This document shows positions 1-63,206 of a stretch of 64,000 nucleotides of DNA, piece by piece. The notes beneath the pieces were generated by a model. The model did no database searches, was not told the DNA's origin, and saw only the letters and a program-made list of their open reading frames with translations. This DNA is from Cepaea nemoralis (taxonomy: Eukaryota > Mollusca > Gastropoda > Stylommatophora > Helicidae): NCBI GenBank assembly GCA_014155875.1, contig JACEFZ010004188.1, positions 248,001 through 312,000 of the forward strand, read 5' to 3'. Both the position numbers and the translations under genes were made by a program. Numbering within the stretch: the stretch's first letter is position 1; each line of letters opens with the position of its first letter.

Positions 1-285
1 AATGACACTAACAACAACTATCACAACAACGACAACAACTATGACACCAACAACAACTATGATAATGACACCAACAACAACTATGACACCAACAACAACT
101 ATGACAACAACAACAACTATGATGACACCAACAACAACTATGACACCAACAACAACTATGATAATGACACTAACAACAACTATGACACCAACAACAACTA
201 TGATAATGACACCAACAACAACTATGACACCAACAACAACTATGACAACAACAATTACACCAACAACAAAAACAGCAACAACAAC
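1..285. repeat. 18-bp minisatellite downstream of the gene
   Basis: Tandem units of atgacaccaacaacaact with variants (about 15 copies). The reading Met-Thr-Pro-Thr-Thr-Thr it gives is a by-product of the 18-bp period, not a protein. Confidence 0.9.
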
Positions 286-711
286 TACTACATTAACAAC
301 AACAAATGAAATAAGGACACAATCAACACCAGAAACCAACAGTCACACCCTAACCATATGCCAAGCAGGAAACTGATCAGATGATGTCTACTTGATTCAC
401 AGACGTCCAATGAAATGCTTTGATGATGAAATTAGGGTAAACACCATGGAATACAAAATAGCACAATAGCAGAGACTGGCCTATAAACCTGAATTTTTTT
501 TTTGTGGGGGGGGGGGTGTTTTTGTTTTGAATTGTTATACCAGCCTCACCGTTTCACACATTCAGAAAGCTACTGCTATACACGCTCAGTTCATGTACGG
601 CCCACACGGGTGTGTACAGGTCCCAATTCTTTTTGAAAGACACATTGTGATAGGTTGGTATAATCACATGAGTTATTTAAAGAAACCAACAATCAAACAC
701 ATAATTATATC
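286..711. other. Probable 3' UTR/downstream flank, no gene seen
   Basis: A/T-rich sequence after the ATP13A2-like stop codon on the minus strand. It contains a T9 run followed by an 11-base G run (506-516). No ORF, RNA gene or repeat family recognised. Confidence 0.5.
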
Positions 712-49623
<48,912 letters not shown>

Positions 49624-49644
49624 CTGAAAATACATAAAAGTCAC

Positions 49645-49851
49645 ATAAAAGTTTATACCGATATACTCCCTAAAAACATAAAATAAATGGTTATATTCAT
49701 GTACCCACTAAACACATAACATACAAGGTTATATTCATGTATTCCCTAAAAACGTAAAATAAAAAGTTACATTCATGTATTTTCAACAAACATAACATAA
49801 AAGGTTATATTCATGTATTTTCTACAAACATAACATAAAAGGTTATATTCA
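49645..49851. repeat. About 38-bp array, left part
   Basis: ggttatattcatgtattttc + tacaaacataacataaaa units. It continues at 51535-51830 and 52075-52215 around two transposon insertions, and starts about 20 bp from exon 1 (49597-49623). Confidence 0.88.
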
Positions 49852-51252
49852 TGTCTCATCTCATCTCATCATGTTCCTCTTGTACCTTGCGGTGTCGAGG
49901 TGAAGTATAAACTTCGTGAGAGTGCCCAATTATGGGCTTCATATATCGATATTCCCATGGACTCTGCTATTCCCTCCGTCCAACGTTTACGTGGTCGGCC
50001 TCTTCCTCTGTTTCCATCTGGTCTGTACATCATTGCTTGCTGTGGTATGCTGTTGACTGGTAACCTACTTGCATGGCCAAACCATTTGACTTGCTGTTTT
50101 CTGATAAAATCCACTTTAGTCCTGATTTCTTCATTTCTGATCTTATCTCTTCTTGATACGTTGAGTATTCTTCTCAGGAACCTCATTTCTGTTGTTGTGA
50201 TTTTTCTTTTCTCTTTTTCTGTCATTGTCCAGGTTTGGCATTGGTAGCATAGAGTTGGCAGGAAGATTGTGTTGTAAAGTGCTTTCTTAGTAGTTATTGA
50301 TACATGTTTGTTCTTTAGTATTGGTGCCATTTGTCCAATGAGTTGATTTGCCTTATTGCACCTATTTTCGATCTCGTCTTCTGATCTGCCATTTGATGAT
50401 ATTATACTTCCTAGGTACTTGAAACTCTTCACTTGTTTCAAGGGATGTTCGTTTAGGTGAATTGTTGTTGTTTGTTCTTCTTTAGTTATAGTCATTACCT
50501 CTGTTTTGCTTGTGCTAATTTTCATGTTATGTTCCCTACACATTTCGTTTAGACTATTCATGTGGTCTTGTAATTCAGCTTCTGATTTTGCTATTAGTGC
50601 TTGGTCGTCCGCAAACAGGAGTTCTCTAATGGTTAGATTTGCAGATTGGTTCTTCTTCTGTGTTCTCGTCATGTGGTATTCTTGCTATCTCTGCTTGGCT
50701 GGTTTCTTTACATATGTTGTCTATATATGTTATGAACAAGAGAGGGGACAGGACACAACCTTGTCGTACTCCAGATCTTATGGTGAAGGGTTCTGAGTGT
50801 CCTCCAGTTGCTCTCACTATGCATTCACTGTTGTTGTATAAACTTTTACATAGGTTTGTTAGATGTGTACTCACTCCATATTGTTTAAGGATTTGCCACA
50901 ACTTGTTTCTATCTACTCTATCGAATGCCTTTTCTTGGTCGACAAAGGCTAAGTAGAGTGTTTCATTGAATTCGATTGATTTTTCTATAAGTTGTCTAAG
51001 AGCAAAAATTGCATCTGTGCATCCTTTGTTTTTCCTAAATCCAAGTTGTGTTTCGCTTAGCTGGGGTTCTAAAGTAGTTCGTAATCTGTTTTCAAGAATT
51101 TTGCAAAATATTTTCCCAGTATCACTCAACAGTGAAATGCCTCTGTATTGTGTGCAGTCTCTTTTGCTGCCTTTGTTTTTCCAAATTGGGATAATTATGG
51201 CATTTCCCCAATCTCGTGGTGTCTGTTGTTCTACCCACATGTAGAACTGCAA
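49852..51252 (-). mobile_element. LINE A reverse transcriptase, 5'-truncated, one frameshift
   Basis: Minus strand, from RT motif 0/1 (DWGNAIIIPIWKNKGSKRDC, YRGISLLSDTGKIF) through AFVDQEKAFDRVDR, SGVRQGCVLSPLLF and the catalytic LLFADDQALIA, then thumb (FKYLGSIISSNGRSEDEI) and tail RKQQVKWFGHASRL, GRGRPRKRW. The FADD box lies just after a single frameshift near 50650. The 3' end is a GATGA tail inside the 38-bp array. The endonuclease is missing. Confidence 0.94.
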
Positions 51253-51530
51253 GGTGTGGATTGCGCCTGGCCCTGCAGCCAGCAGGGTTAGGATTGGCTA
51301 GCCTCTCCCAGGAGGGGTGAAGAGCGAAAATTAGTAGCCTGCTGATTACCCGCAGACTACACAAGTCAACCCTCACCTCTGCGTGGTGCAGACCGGGCAA
51401 CCATGACCGCGAGGTCATGGGCTAACAGGGCTATGGCTCGCCATAGGGGATGGACTCCCTATGGTCAGATTTGTGTCCTAAACCTGCGACTGGCCTAGCA
51501 AGCTGGCAGGGGATCTTCATACTGCTCATA
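51253..51530 (-). other. G/C-rich, hairpin-rich block joined to the 5' end of LINE A
   Basis: Higher G+C than its surroundings, with three perfect inverted repeats between 51401 and 51464. No RT homology; possibly the 5' UTR of the same element after an internal deletion, or a separate insertion. Confidence 0.5.
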
Positions 51531-51534
51531 GAAA

Positions 51535-52215
51535 AACTATATTCATGGTTCCCTAACAATGTAACATAAATAGTTATATTCACGTATTCTCTAAAAACAT
51601 AATATACAAAGTTTTATTCACGTATTTCCTAAAAACGTCACTATAAAGTTATATTCATGTATTCCATAAAAACATAACATAAAAAGTTGTATTCACATAT
51701 TCCCTAACAACGTAACATAAAAAGTTATATTCATGTATTCTTTAAAAACGTAACAGAAAAAGTTTTGTTCATGTCTTCCCTAAACATGTTACATAAAAAG
51801 TTATATTCATTTATTCCCTAAAAATAAAGTTAGTTGTATGTTCTTTAAAGGATGTCAGTCAACACCAGCAGATTTTGGCTGTTTGTGATTTCTTGGCAAG
51901 TTTACAATCAGTAGTTTGCCACTGCTTTCTGAATGACTGGCACTCATACCATTCTATAAAAACCAATGCAGGCATTCTGCTGCCAAATCAGCCGCAGCTG
52001 TGTTTCGAATGCAGTATGCAGGATTATGAACTGCGTCTGTAACCCCTTTGCCACAGAGCGGGATGTTCCCTAAAACATAAGTTTTATAGATGTATTCCCT
52101 AAAAACGTAACATAAAAAGTTTCATTCATGTATTACCTAAAAATGTAACACAAACAGTTATATTCACATATTCCCTAAAAAAAAGTAACATAAAAAATTA
52201 TTTTCATGTATTCCC
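51535..52215. repeat. About 38-bp array, right parts
   Basis: 51535-51830 and 52075-52215: gttatattcatgtattccct + aaaaacataacataaaaa. Split by SINE S1. Confidence 0.85.
51831..52066 (-). mobile_element. SINE S1, near full length, in the 38-bp array
   Basis: Minus-oriented copy from aaagttagttgtatgttctt to cccctttgccacagagcggg. Confidence 0.82.
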
Positions 52216-52589
52216 TAAAAAGCAAGACAGGAAAATGGTAATGTATTCTCAAAGTGAAAACAAACGGTGAAATTAAAATATTCTTAAGATAACTTGATAA
52301 AGTCAAACAAAGAAAGATAACATTACTGAATTTTAACACAACAACAGACAGTAAGAAAGTAAAGAACCCATTTTCATGCACCATGAGGCATATCAGGTAT
52401 ATGATGGCAGCCCCATATTACAGAACAATCAGTACTAGAAGGATAATGTGGTCAATATGATATTGGACGCCTTCACTTCCCAGGAAGTGTGACACATAAC
52501 CTAAACTGTAGCGAGCGCTTGTTCTCACAGTCACAAACAATGAACAGGCTGATAGGCTGACAGGGAATGCACCTCTTGGTGGCAGATAT
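52216..52589. other. Intergenic/intron sequence, nothing recognised
   Basis: A/T-rich; no ORF or family assigned. Confidence 0.4.
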
Positions 52590-54544
52590 AACAAGACTAA
52601 TAATGACCACAAACTATATAACAAAACTGTAACAACAATCACAAACTATATAACAAGGCAGTAACAACAACCACACACTATATAACAAGACAGTAACAAC
52701 AACCACAAACTATATAACAAAACTGTAACAACAATCACAAACTATATAACAAGACAGTAACAACAATCACAAACTATATAACAAGACAGTAACAACAACC
52801 ACAAACTATATAACAAGACTGTAACAAGGCAGTAACAACAACAACAAACTATATAACAAGACAGTAACAATAACAACAAACTATATAACAAGACAGTAAC
52901 AACCACAAACTATATAACAAGACAGTAACAACAACAACAAACTATACAACAAGACAGTAACAACAACAAACTATATAACAAGACAGTAACAATAACAAAC
53001 TATATAACAAGACTGTAACAACAACCACAAACTATATAACAAGACAATAACAACAACAAACTATATAACAAAACAGTAACAACAACAACAAACTATATAA
53101 CAAGACTGTAACAACAATCACAAACTATATAACAAGACAGTAACAACAACCACAAACTATATAACAAGACAGTAACAACAATCACAAACTATATAACAAG
53201 ACAATAACAACAATCACAAACTATATAACAAGACAGTAACAACAATCACAAACTATATAACAAGACTGTAACAACAACCACAACTATATAACAAGACAGT
53301 AACAACAATCACAAACTATATAACAAAACTGTAACAACAATCACAAACTATATAACAAGGCAGTAACAACAATCACAAACTATATAACAAGACAGTAACA
53401 ACAATCACAAACTATATAACAAGGCAGTAACAACAATCACAAACTATATAACAAGGCAGTAACAACAATCACAAACTATATAACAAGGCAGTAACAACAA
53501 TCACAAACTATATAACAAGGCAGTAACAACAATCACAAACTATATAACAAAACTGTAACAACAATCACAAACTATATAACAAGGCAGTAACAACAACCAC
53601 ACACTATATAATAAGACAGTAACAACAACCACAAACTATATAACAAGACAGTAACAACAACCACAAACTATATAACAAGACAGTAACAACAATCACAAAC
53701 TATATAACAAGACAGTAACAACAATCACAAACTATATAACAAGACAGTAACAACACCACAAACTATATAACAAGACAGTAACAACAATCACAAACTATAT
53801 AACAAGACAGTAACAACAACCACAAACTATATAACAAGACAGTAACAACAACCACAAACTATATAACAAGACTGTAACAACAATCACAAACTATATAACA
53901 AGACTGTAACAACAACAAACTATATAACAAGACTGTAACAACAACAAACTATATAACAAGACAGTAACAACAACCACAAACTATATAACAAGACATGTAA
54001 CAACAACAAACTATATAACAAGACTGTAACAACAATCACAAACTATATAACAAGACTGTAACAACAATCACAAACTATATAACAAGACTGTAACAACAAC
54101 AAACTATATAACAAAACAGTAACAACAACCACAAACTATATAACAAGACAGTAACAACAATCACAACTATATAACAAGACAGTAACAACAATCACAACTA
54201 TATAACAAGACAGTAACAACAATCACAACTATATAATAAGACAGTAACAACAACCACAAACTATATAACAAGACAATAACAACAATCACAACTATATAAC
54301 AAGACAGTAACAACAACCACAACTATATAACAAGACAGTAACAACAACCACAAACTATATAACAAGACAGTAACAACAACCACAAACTATATAACAAGAC
54401 AGTAACAACAACCACAAACCATATAACAAGACTGTAACAACAATCACAAACTATATAACAAGACAGTAACAACAATCACAACTATATAACAAGACAGTAA
54501 CAACAACCACAAACTATATAACAAGACAGTAACCATGACCACAA

Positions 54545-55700
54545 ATTATAAAAACAGGCATAGAGTATGACTTGGCCATCCTCACTGTCAGCCCTACACA
54601 GACTGGAAGGCTTGAAAAGGTACAAAACGAAGCCATGCGCATCATTTTGGGCTGCACGAGAGACACCAGCTGTGTAGCAATGAGATACCTCCTTGACTTC
54701 CCGACAATGGAACACAGGATCAAGATCTGGAGAGCTCGTGCATACTTAAAAATAAGTGCAAATGAGCAGCACCCTCTGCATGACGCTATATTCAGAGAAA
54801 AGGGTGACAGGCTAAAGAGGGGCAAATCATGGATGGGTCGGGCGAAGATGTCGTCAGACAGGTCTGCAGTCTTACCAGTATCAACCCCGGCAAGGAATGG
54901 GTGCCGGTGCCTCCAGCTTTTAAGTGCACTTTCTCCTGCATTATCACACTCGACAGACGGTGCAGAGAGCAGAACCCTGCCGCTGTCAATGCATGAGGTT
55001 AACGCGCTCATCTATGAACACTCAGATAGCCCCGAAGTGCTCATCTATACAGATGGATCTGTTGTAAAGCAGCAGAGAAGTGCGTGGGCATTTACAGCCC
55101 GTTCAGCAGGCCGAACCGTTCAAGAATCCAGTGGTGCCCACTCTATGACCACGAGCAGCATGACGATGGAGGTGATGGCAGTTACACAGGCTTTCATATG
55201 GCTGGAATCACAGCATTATACCAACGTGTGTGTACTAAGTGATTCAATGAGCATGATTCAGAAGGTCGAAGCTGGATCTGTACGTAGACAGTGGACTGAG
55301 TCGCTGCGGAAGTCTGTTGTGCGTAAAGTCACCTTCATCTTTGTCCCGGGACATGCGGGAGTCGAGGGAAATGAACGAGCTGATAAACTGGCTGGCTCTG
55401 CACCCCCTGTAGATGGCCAGCCCATGGATCGTGCCGATGTTATTAACGTCCTTAAAGATATGGCGAGAACAGAGGACTTTGACGTCAGTGATTCCACATC
55501 GCTGTCCAGGATGAAAGACTTGGGAGTAAGAATCGGCACAGCCAGACGCGAGAGGTACATCGGGAAAACAAAGTGCCTCGTCAACCAACACAGAACTGGC
55601 ACTATTAGCCACCGGACGCTGATGCATATGCTGGGGGGAGGATCTGGGCACCTATGGACATGTCCGGAGTGCAATGAAGATACCCCAACTGATAACTGAT
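54545..55700 (+). mobile_element. LINE E RNase H module, copy 1
   Basis: Plus-strand ORF of about 375 codons: a degenerate RT-thumb linker (GRLEKVQNEAMRIILGC), then RNase H with IYTDGSVV (Asp), SMTMEVMAV (Glu), VLSDSMSMI (Asp) and VPGHAGVEGNERADKLAG (His, Asp), followed by a linker and LWTCPECNED zinc tail. All four RNase H catalytic positions are present. About 60 residues before EVNALIYEHS are out of frame compared with copy 2, through compensating indels. 5'-truncated. Confidence 0.92.
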
Positions 55701-58700
55701 ATAAAAACAGACAGTAACAACAACCACAAAATATATAACAAGACAGTAACAACAACCACAAACTATATAACAAGACAATAACAACAACCACAAACTATAT
55801 AACAAGACAATAACAACAATCACAACTATATAACAAGACAATAACAACAATCACAAACTATATAACAAGACAATAACAACAACCACAAACTATATAACAA
55901 GACAGTAACAACAATCACAAACTATATAACAAGACAGTAACAACAACAACAAACTATATAACAAGACAGCAACAACAACCACAAACTATATAACAAGACA
56001 ATAACAACAACCACAAACTATATAACAAGACTGTAACAACAACCACAAACTATATAACAAGACAGTAACAACAACCACAAACTATATAACAAGACAATAA
56101 CAACAACCACAAACTATATAACAAGACAATAACAACAACCACAAACTATATAGCAAGACAGTAACAACAACCACAAACTATATAACAAGACAATAACAAC
56201 AACCACAAACTATATAACAAGACAATAACAACAACCACAAACTATATAACAAGACAATAACAACAACCACAAACTATATAACAAGACTGTAACAACAACC
56301 ACAAACTATATAACAAGACAATAACAACAACCACAAACTATATAACAAGACAATAACAACAATCACAAACTATATAACAAGACTGTAACAACAACCACAA
56401 ACTATATAACAAGACAATAACAACAACCACAAACTATATAACAAGACAGCAACAACAACTACAAACTATATAACAAGACAGTAACAACAACTACAAACTA
56501 TATAACAAGACAATAACAACAACCACAAACTATATAACAAGACAGTAACAACAACCACAAACTATATAACAAGACAGTACAAACAACCACAAACTATATA
56601 ACAAGACAGTAACAACAACTACAAACTATATAACAAGACAGTAACAACAACCACAAACTATATAACAAGACAGTAACAACAACCACAAACTATATAACAA
56701 GACTGTAACAACAACCACACACTATATAACAAGACTGTAACAACAACCACAAACTATATAACAAGACTGTAACAACAAACACAAACTATATAACAAGACT
56801 GTAACAACAACCACAAACTATATAACAAGACTGTAACAACAACCACAAACTATATAACAAGACAGTAACAACAACCACAAACTATATAACAAGACTGTAA
56901 CAACAACCACAAGCTATATAACAAGACAATAACAACAACCACAAACTATATAACAAGACAATAACAACAACCACAAACTATATAACAAGACAATAACAAC
57001 AATCACAAACTATATAACAAGACTGTAACAACAACCACAAACTATATAACAAGACAATAACAACAACCACAAACTATATAACAAGACAGCAACAACAACT
57101 ACAAACTATATAACAAGACAGTAACAACAACTACAAACTATATAACAAGACAATAACAACAACCACAAACTATATAACAAGACAGTAACAACAACCACAA
57201 ACTATATAACAAGACAGTACAAACAACCACAAACTATATAACAAGACAGTAACAACAACCACAAACTATATAACAAGACAGTAACAACAACCACAAACTA
57301 TGTAACAAGACAGTAACAACAACCACAAACTATATAACAAGACTGTAACAACAACCACAAACTATATAACAAGACTGTAACAACAACCACAAACTATATA
57401 ACAAGACAGTAACAATGACCACAAACTATATAACAAGACAGTAACAACAACCACAAACTATATAACAAGACTGTAACAACAAACACAAACTATATAACAA
57501 GACTGTAACAACAACCACAAACTATATAACAAGACTGTAACAACAACCACAAACTATATAACAAGACAGTAACAACAACCACAAACTATATAACAAGACT
57601 GTAACAACAACCACAAGCTATATAACAAGACAATAACAACAACTACAAACTATATAACAAGACTGTAACAACAACCACAAACTATATAACAAGACTGTAA
57701 CAACAATCACAAACTATATAACAAGACAATAACAACAACCACAAACTATATAACAAGACAGTACAAACAACCACAAACTATATAACAAGACTGTAACAAC
57801 AACCACAAACTATATAACAAGACAATAACAACAACCACAAACTATATAACAAGACAGTACAAACAACCACAAACTATATAACAAGACAATAACAACAACC
57901 ACAAACTATATAACAAGACAATAACAACAACTACAAACTATATAACAAGACAATAACAACAACCACAAACTATATAACAAGACAGTAACAACAACTACAA
58001 ACTATATAACAAGACAGTAACAACAACCACAAACTATATAACAAGACTGTAACAACAACCACAAACTATATAACAAGACAATAACAACAACCACAAACTA
58101 TATAACAAGACAGTAACAACAACCACAAACTATATAACAAGACTGTAACAACAACTACAAACTATATAACAAGACTGTAACAACAACTACAAACTATATA
58201 ACAAGACTGTAACAACAACTACAAACTATATAACAAGACTGTAACAACAACTACAAACTATATAACAAGACAGTAACAACAATCACAACTATATAACAAG
58301 ACTGTAACAACAACCACAAACTATATAACAAGACTGTAACAACAACTACAAACTATATAACAAGACAGTACAAACAACCACAAACTATATAACAAGACTG
58401 TAACAACAACTACAAACTATATAACAAGACAGTAACAACAACCACAAACTATATAACAAGACTGTAACAACAACCACAAACTATATAACAAGACTGTAAC
58501 AACAACTACAAACTATATAACAAGACAGTACAAACAACCACAAACTATATAACAAGACTGTAACAACAACTACAAACTATATAACAAGACAGTAACAACA
58601 ATCACAACTATATAACAAGACAGTAACAACAACTACAAACTATATAACAAGACAGTAACAACAACTACAAACTATATAACAAGACTGTAACAACAACTAC

Positions 58701-61342
58701 AAACTATATAACAAGACAGTAACAACAACCACAAACTATATAACAAGACAGTAACAATAATAACAAACTATATAACAAGACAGTACAAACAACCACAAAC
58801 TATATAACAAGACTGTAACAACAACCACAAACTATATAACAAGACTGTAACAACAACCACAAACTATATAACAAGACAGTAACAACAACTACAAACTATA
58901 TAACAAGACTGTAACAACAACCACAAACTATATAACAAGACTGTAAAAACAACCACAAACTATATAACAAGACAATAACAACAACTACAAACTATATAAC
59001 AAGACAATAACAACAACCACAAACTATATAACAAGACAGTAACAACAACCACAAACTATATAACAAGACAGTAACAACAACCACAAACTATATAACAAGA
59101 CTGTAACAACAACCACAAACTATATAACAAGACAGTAACAACAACCACAAACTATATAACAAGACAGTAACAACAACCACAAACTATATAACAAGACTGT
59201 AACAACAACCACAAACTATATAACAAGACTGTAAAAACAACCACAAACTATATAACAAGACAATAACAACAACTACAAACTATATAACAAGACAATAACA
59301 ACAACCACAAACTATATAACAAGACTGTAACAACAACCACAAACCATATAACAAGACAGTAACAACAACCACAAACTATATAACAAGACAGTAACAACAC
59401 CACAAACTATATAACAAGACAATAACAACAACTACAAACTATATAACAAGACTGTAACAACAACCACAAACTATATAACAAGACTGTAACAACAACCACA
59501 AACTATATAACAAGACAGTAACAACAACCACAAACTATATAACAAGACTGTAACAACAACCACAAACTATATAACAAGACAATAACAACAACCACAAACT
59601 ATATAACAAGACAATAACAACACCACAAACTATATAACAAGACTGTAACAACACCACAAACTATATAACAAGACAATAACAACAACTACAAACTATATAA
59701 CAAGACTGTAACAACAACCACAAACTATATAACAAGACAGTAACAACAACCACAAACTATATAACAAGACAGTAACAACAACCACAAACTATATAACAAG
59801 ACTGTAACAACAACCACAAACTATATAACAAGACAATAACAACAACCACAAACTATATAACAAGACTGTAACAACAACCACAAACTATATAACAAGACAG
59901 TAACAACAACCACAAACTATATAACAAGACTGTAACAACAACTACAAACTATATAACAAGACAGTAACAACAACTACAAACTATATAACAAGACAGTAAC
60001 AACAATCACAACTATATAACAAGACTGTAACAACAATCACAAACTATATAACAAGACAGTAACAACAACCACAAACTATATAACAAGACAGTAACAACAA
60101 CCACAAACTATATAACAAGACAGTAACAACAACAACAAACTATATAACAAGACAGTAACAACAACAACAATCTATATAACAAGACAGTAACAACAACAAC
60201 AAACTATATAACAAGACAGTAACAACAACCACAAACTATATAACAAGACAGTAACAACAACCACAAACTATATAACAAGACTGTAACAACAACCACTAAC
60301 TATATAACAAGACTGTAACAACAACAACAAACTAAATAACAAGACAGTAACAACAACTACAAACTATATAACAAGACAGTAACAACAACAACAAACTATA
60401 TAACAAGACAGTAACAACAACTACAAACTATATAACAAGACAGTACAAACAACCACAAACTATATAACAAGACAGTAACAACAACAACAAACTATATAAC
60501 AAGACAGTAACAACAACTACAAACTATATAACAAGACAGTACAAACAACCACAAACTATATAACAAGACAGTAACAACAACAACAAACTAAATAACAAGA
60601 CAGTAACAACAACCACAAACTATATAACAAGACTGTAACAACAATCACAAACTATATAACAAGACAATAACAACAACCACAAACTATATAACAAGACAGT
60701 AACAACAACCACAAACTATATAACAAGACTGTAACAACAACCACAAACTATATAACAAGACAGTAACAACACCACAAACTATATAACAAGACAGTAACAA
60801 TGACCACAAACTATATAACAAGACAGTAACAACAACCACAAACCATATAACAAGACTGTAACAACAACCACAAACTATATAACAAGACTGTAACAACAAC
60901 TACAAACTATATAACAAGACAGTACAAACAACCACAAACTATATAACAAGACAGTAACAACAACAACAAACTAAATAACAAGACAGTAACAACAACCACA
61001 AACTATATAACAAGACTGTAACAACAATCACAAACTATATAACAAGACAGTAACAACAACCACAAACTATATAACAAGACTGTAACAAAAAAAAAACTAT
61101 ATAACAAAACAGTAACAACAACCACAAACTAAATAACAAGACAGTAACAACAATCACAAACTATATAACAAGACAGTAACAACAACCACAAACTATATAA
61201 CAAGACTGTAACAACAAAAAACTATATAACAAAACAGTAACAACAACCACAAACTATATAACAAGACAGTAACAACAATCACAACTATATAACAAGACAG
61301 TAACAACAACCACAAACTATATAACAAGACAGTAACCATGAC

Positions 61343-62510
61343 CAAAAATTATAAAAACAGGCATCGAGTATGCCCTGGCCATCCTCACTGTCAGACCTAC
61401 ACAGATTGGAAGACTTGAAAAGGTATAAAACGAAGCCATGCACATCATTTTGGGCTGCACGAGAGACACCAGCTGTGTAGCAATGAGATACCTCCTTGAC
61501 TTCCCGACAATGGAACACAGGATCAAGATCTGGATAGCTCGTGCATACTTAAAAATAAGTGCAAATGAGCAGCACCCTCTGCATGACGCTATATTCAGAG
61601 AAAAGGGAGACAGGCTAAAGAGGGGCAAATCATGGATGGGTTGGGTGGAAGATGTCGTCAGACAGGTCTGCAGTCTTACCAGTATCAACCCCGGCAAGGA
61701 ATGGGTGCCGGTGCCTCCAGCTTTTAAGTGCACTTTCTCCTGCATTATCACACTCGACAGACGGTGCAGAGAGCAGAACCCTGCCACTGTCAATGCTGAG
61801 GTTAACGCGCTCATCTATGAACACTCAGATAGCCCCGAAGTGCTCATCTATACAGATGGATCTGTTGTAAAGCAGCAGAGAAGTGCGTGGGCATTTACAG
61901 CCCGTTCAGCGGGCTGAACAGTTCAAGAATCCAGTGGTGCCCACTCTATGACCACGAGCAGCATGACGATGGAGGTGATGGCAGTTACACAGGCTTTCAT
62001 ATGGCTGGAATCACAGCATTATACCAACGTGTGTGTACTTAGTGATTCAATGAGCATGATTCAGAAGGTCGAAGCTGGATATGTACGTAGACAGTGGACT
62101 GAGTCGCTGCGGAAGTCTGTTGTGCGTAAAGTCACCTTCATCTTTGTCCCGGGACATGCGAGAGTCGAGGGAAATGAAGGAGCTGATAAACTGGCTGGCT
62201 CTGCACCCCCTGTAGATGGCCAGCCTATGGATTGTGCCGATGTTATTAACGTCCTTAAAGATATGGCGAGAACAGAGGACTTTGACGTCAGTGATTCCAC
62301 ATCGCTGTCCAGGATGAAAGACTTGGGAGTAAGAATCAGCACAGCCAGACGCGAGAGGTACATCGGGAAAACAAAGCGCCTCGTCAACCAATACAGAACT
62401 GGCACTGTTAGCCACCGGACGCTGATGCATATGCTGGGGGGAGGATCTGAGCACCTATGGACCTGTCCGGAGTGCAATGAAGATACCCCAACTGATAACT
62501 GATAACTTAT
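61343..62510 (+). mobile_element. LINE E RNase H module, copy 2
   Basis: About 97% identical to copy 1, with the same 5' truncation point and satellite flanks. It keeps the linker frame that copy 1 lost (WVEDVVRQVCSLTSINPGKE), but has a TGA within the RNase H domain (61915-61917) and Arg for Gly in PGHARVEG. Inactive alone. Confidence 0.9.
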
Positions 62511-62585
62511 ATAAAAACAGACAGTAACAACAACCACAAACTATATAACAAGACTGTAACAACAACCACAAACTATATAACAAGA

Positions 62586-63174
62586 TGTCAAAGACTTGAA
62601 CACATCCCCTCAGCCAGGAAGAGCAGGTAATCTTAAAGAGGCCATGAGGGGATTCTGTGCCCGAGGCAAGGGCAGGGGAGATGAGGGAATAGGGTCAGGT
62701 TAACCATTCCCTCATGAGACACGCAGGCGTGGTTCAGAGAGTTAGCACTCTAACCACGATAAGCGTCACGCCTCGTGGTAGCGGGAGAAGTTGAGTAGAC
62801 ACTCAACATGACACGTTTGCCATCAAGCGTGCCAGGTGAGGCAACACGCGTCAAGGTGAAGGTGACTCCGCGTGGTGTGTACCGGCTGGGGGAAGATTGG
62901 CAGACGGGAGACAGGACGTGTCGAGTACACCTCGTTTAGAATAGAGCTAGGGTTTTGTTGTAACTACATAGATAGAAAGTAGCATAGTGGTTAGCTATTT
63001 GTGATAGAGGATTCTGTGGTAGAGTGTTATGTGTTTCATTAGCGACTGTTCACTGCTGTAGCGAGCCAATGGCAATAAACTGCACTATGTATTTTGCCTC
63101 CCACACGACTTGCAAGTATTCTTGTATTGGTGTGAGAGAAGTACCCGATGAGGCCTGTCAGTGAGTTGTTGACA
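62586..63174 (+). mobile_element. 5' LTR of an LTR retrotransposon
   Basis: Starts TGTCAA and ends TTGACA (perfect terminal inverted repeat with TG...CA), 589 bp, and contains AATAAA at 63074-63079. It is inserted directly in a satellite unit. The second LTR is outside the window, so the call rests on ends and neighbours. Confidence 0.62.
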
Positions 63175-63188
63175 GGCCAGGGTAATTG

Positions 63189-63206
63189 TGGTTGTCAGAA
63201 GTGAAG
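63189..63206 (+). promoter_or_regulatory. Candidate primer-binding site
   Basis: TGGTTGTCAGAAGTGAAG begins 14 bp after the LTR end. The TGG start fits the complement of a tRNA CCA end; the tRNA is not identified. Confidence 0.45.

Larger units (their letters stand above)
52590..62585. repeat. 33-bp satellite, about 230 units, with two LINE inserts
   Basis: Units of actatataacaagacagtaa + caacaaccacaaa with ag(t/a)/ctg and acaatc/acaact variants. Pure for several kb at 55711-61320. Being 11 codons long it leaves open frames (Leu/Tyr/Cys/Val-rich on the minus strand), which I do not regard as genes. Confidence 0.97.

Noticed and set aside
54572..55699. Host RNase H or telomere-type gene
   Set aside because: The linker, zinc tail, 5' truncation and duplication within a satellite identify it as a LINE remnant.
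52590..62585. CRISPR array
   Set aside because: Regular repeats but no distinct spacers; the whole unit is repeated, and the context is a eukaryotic intron or flank.
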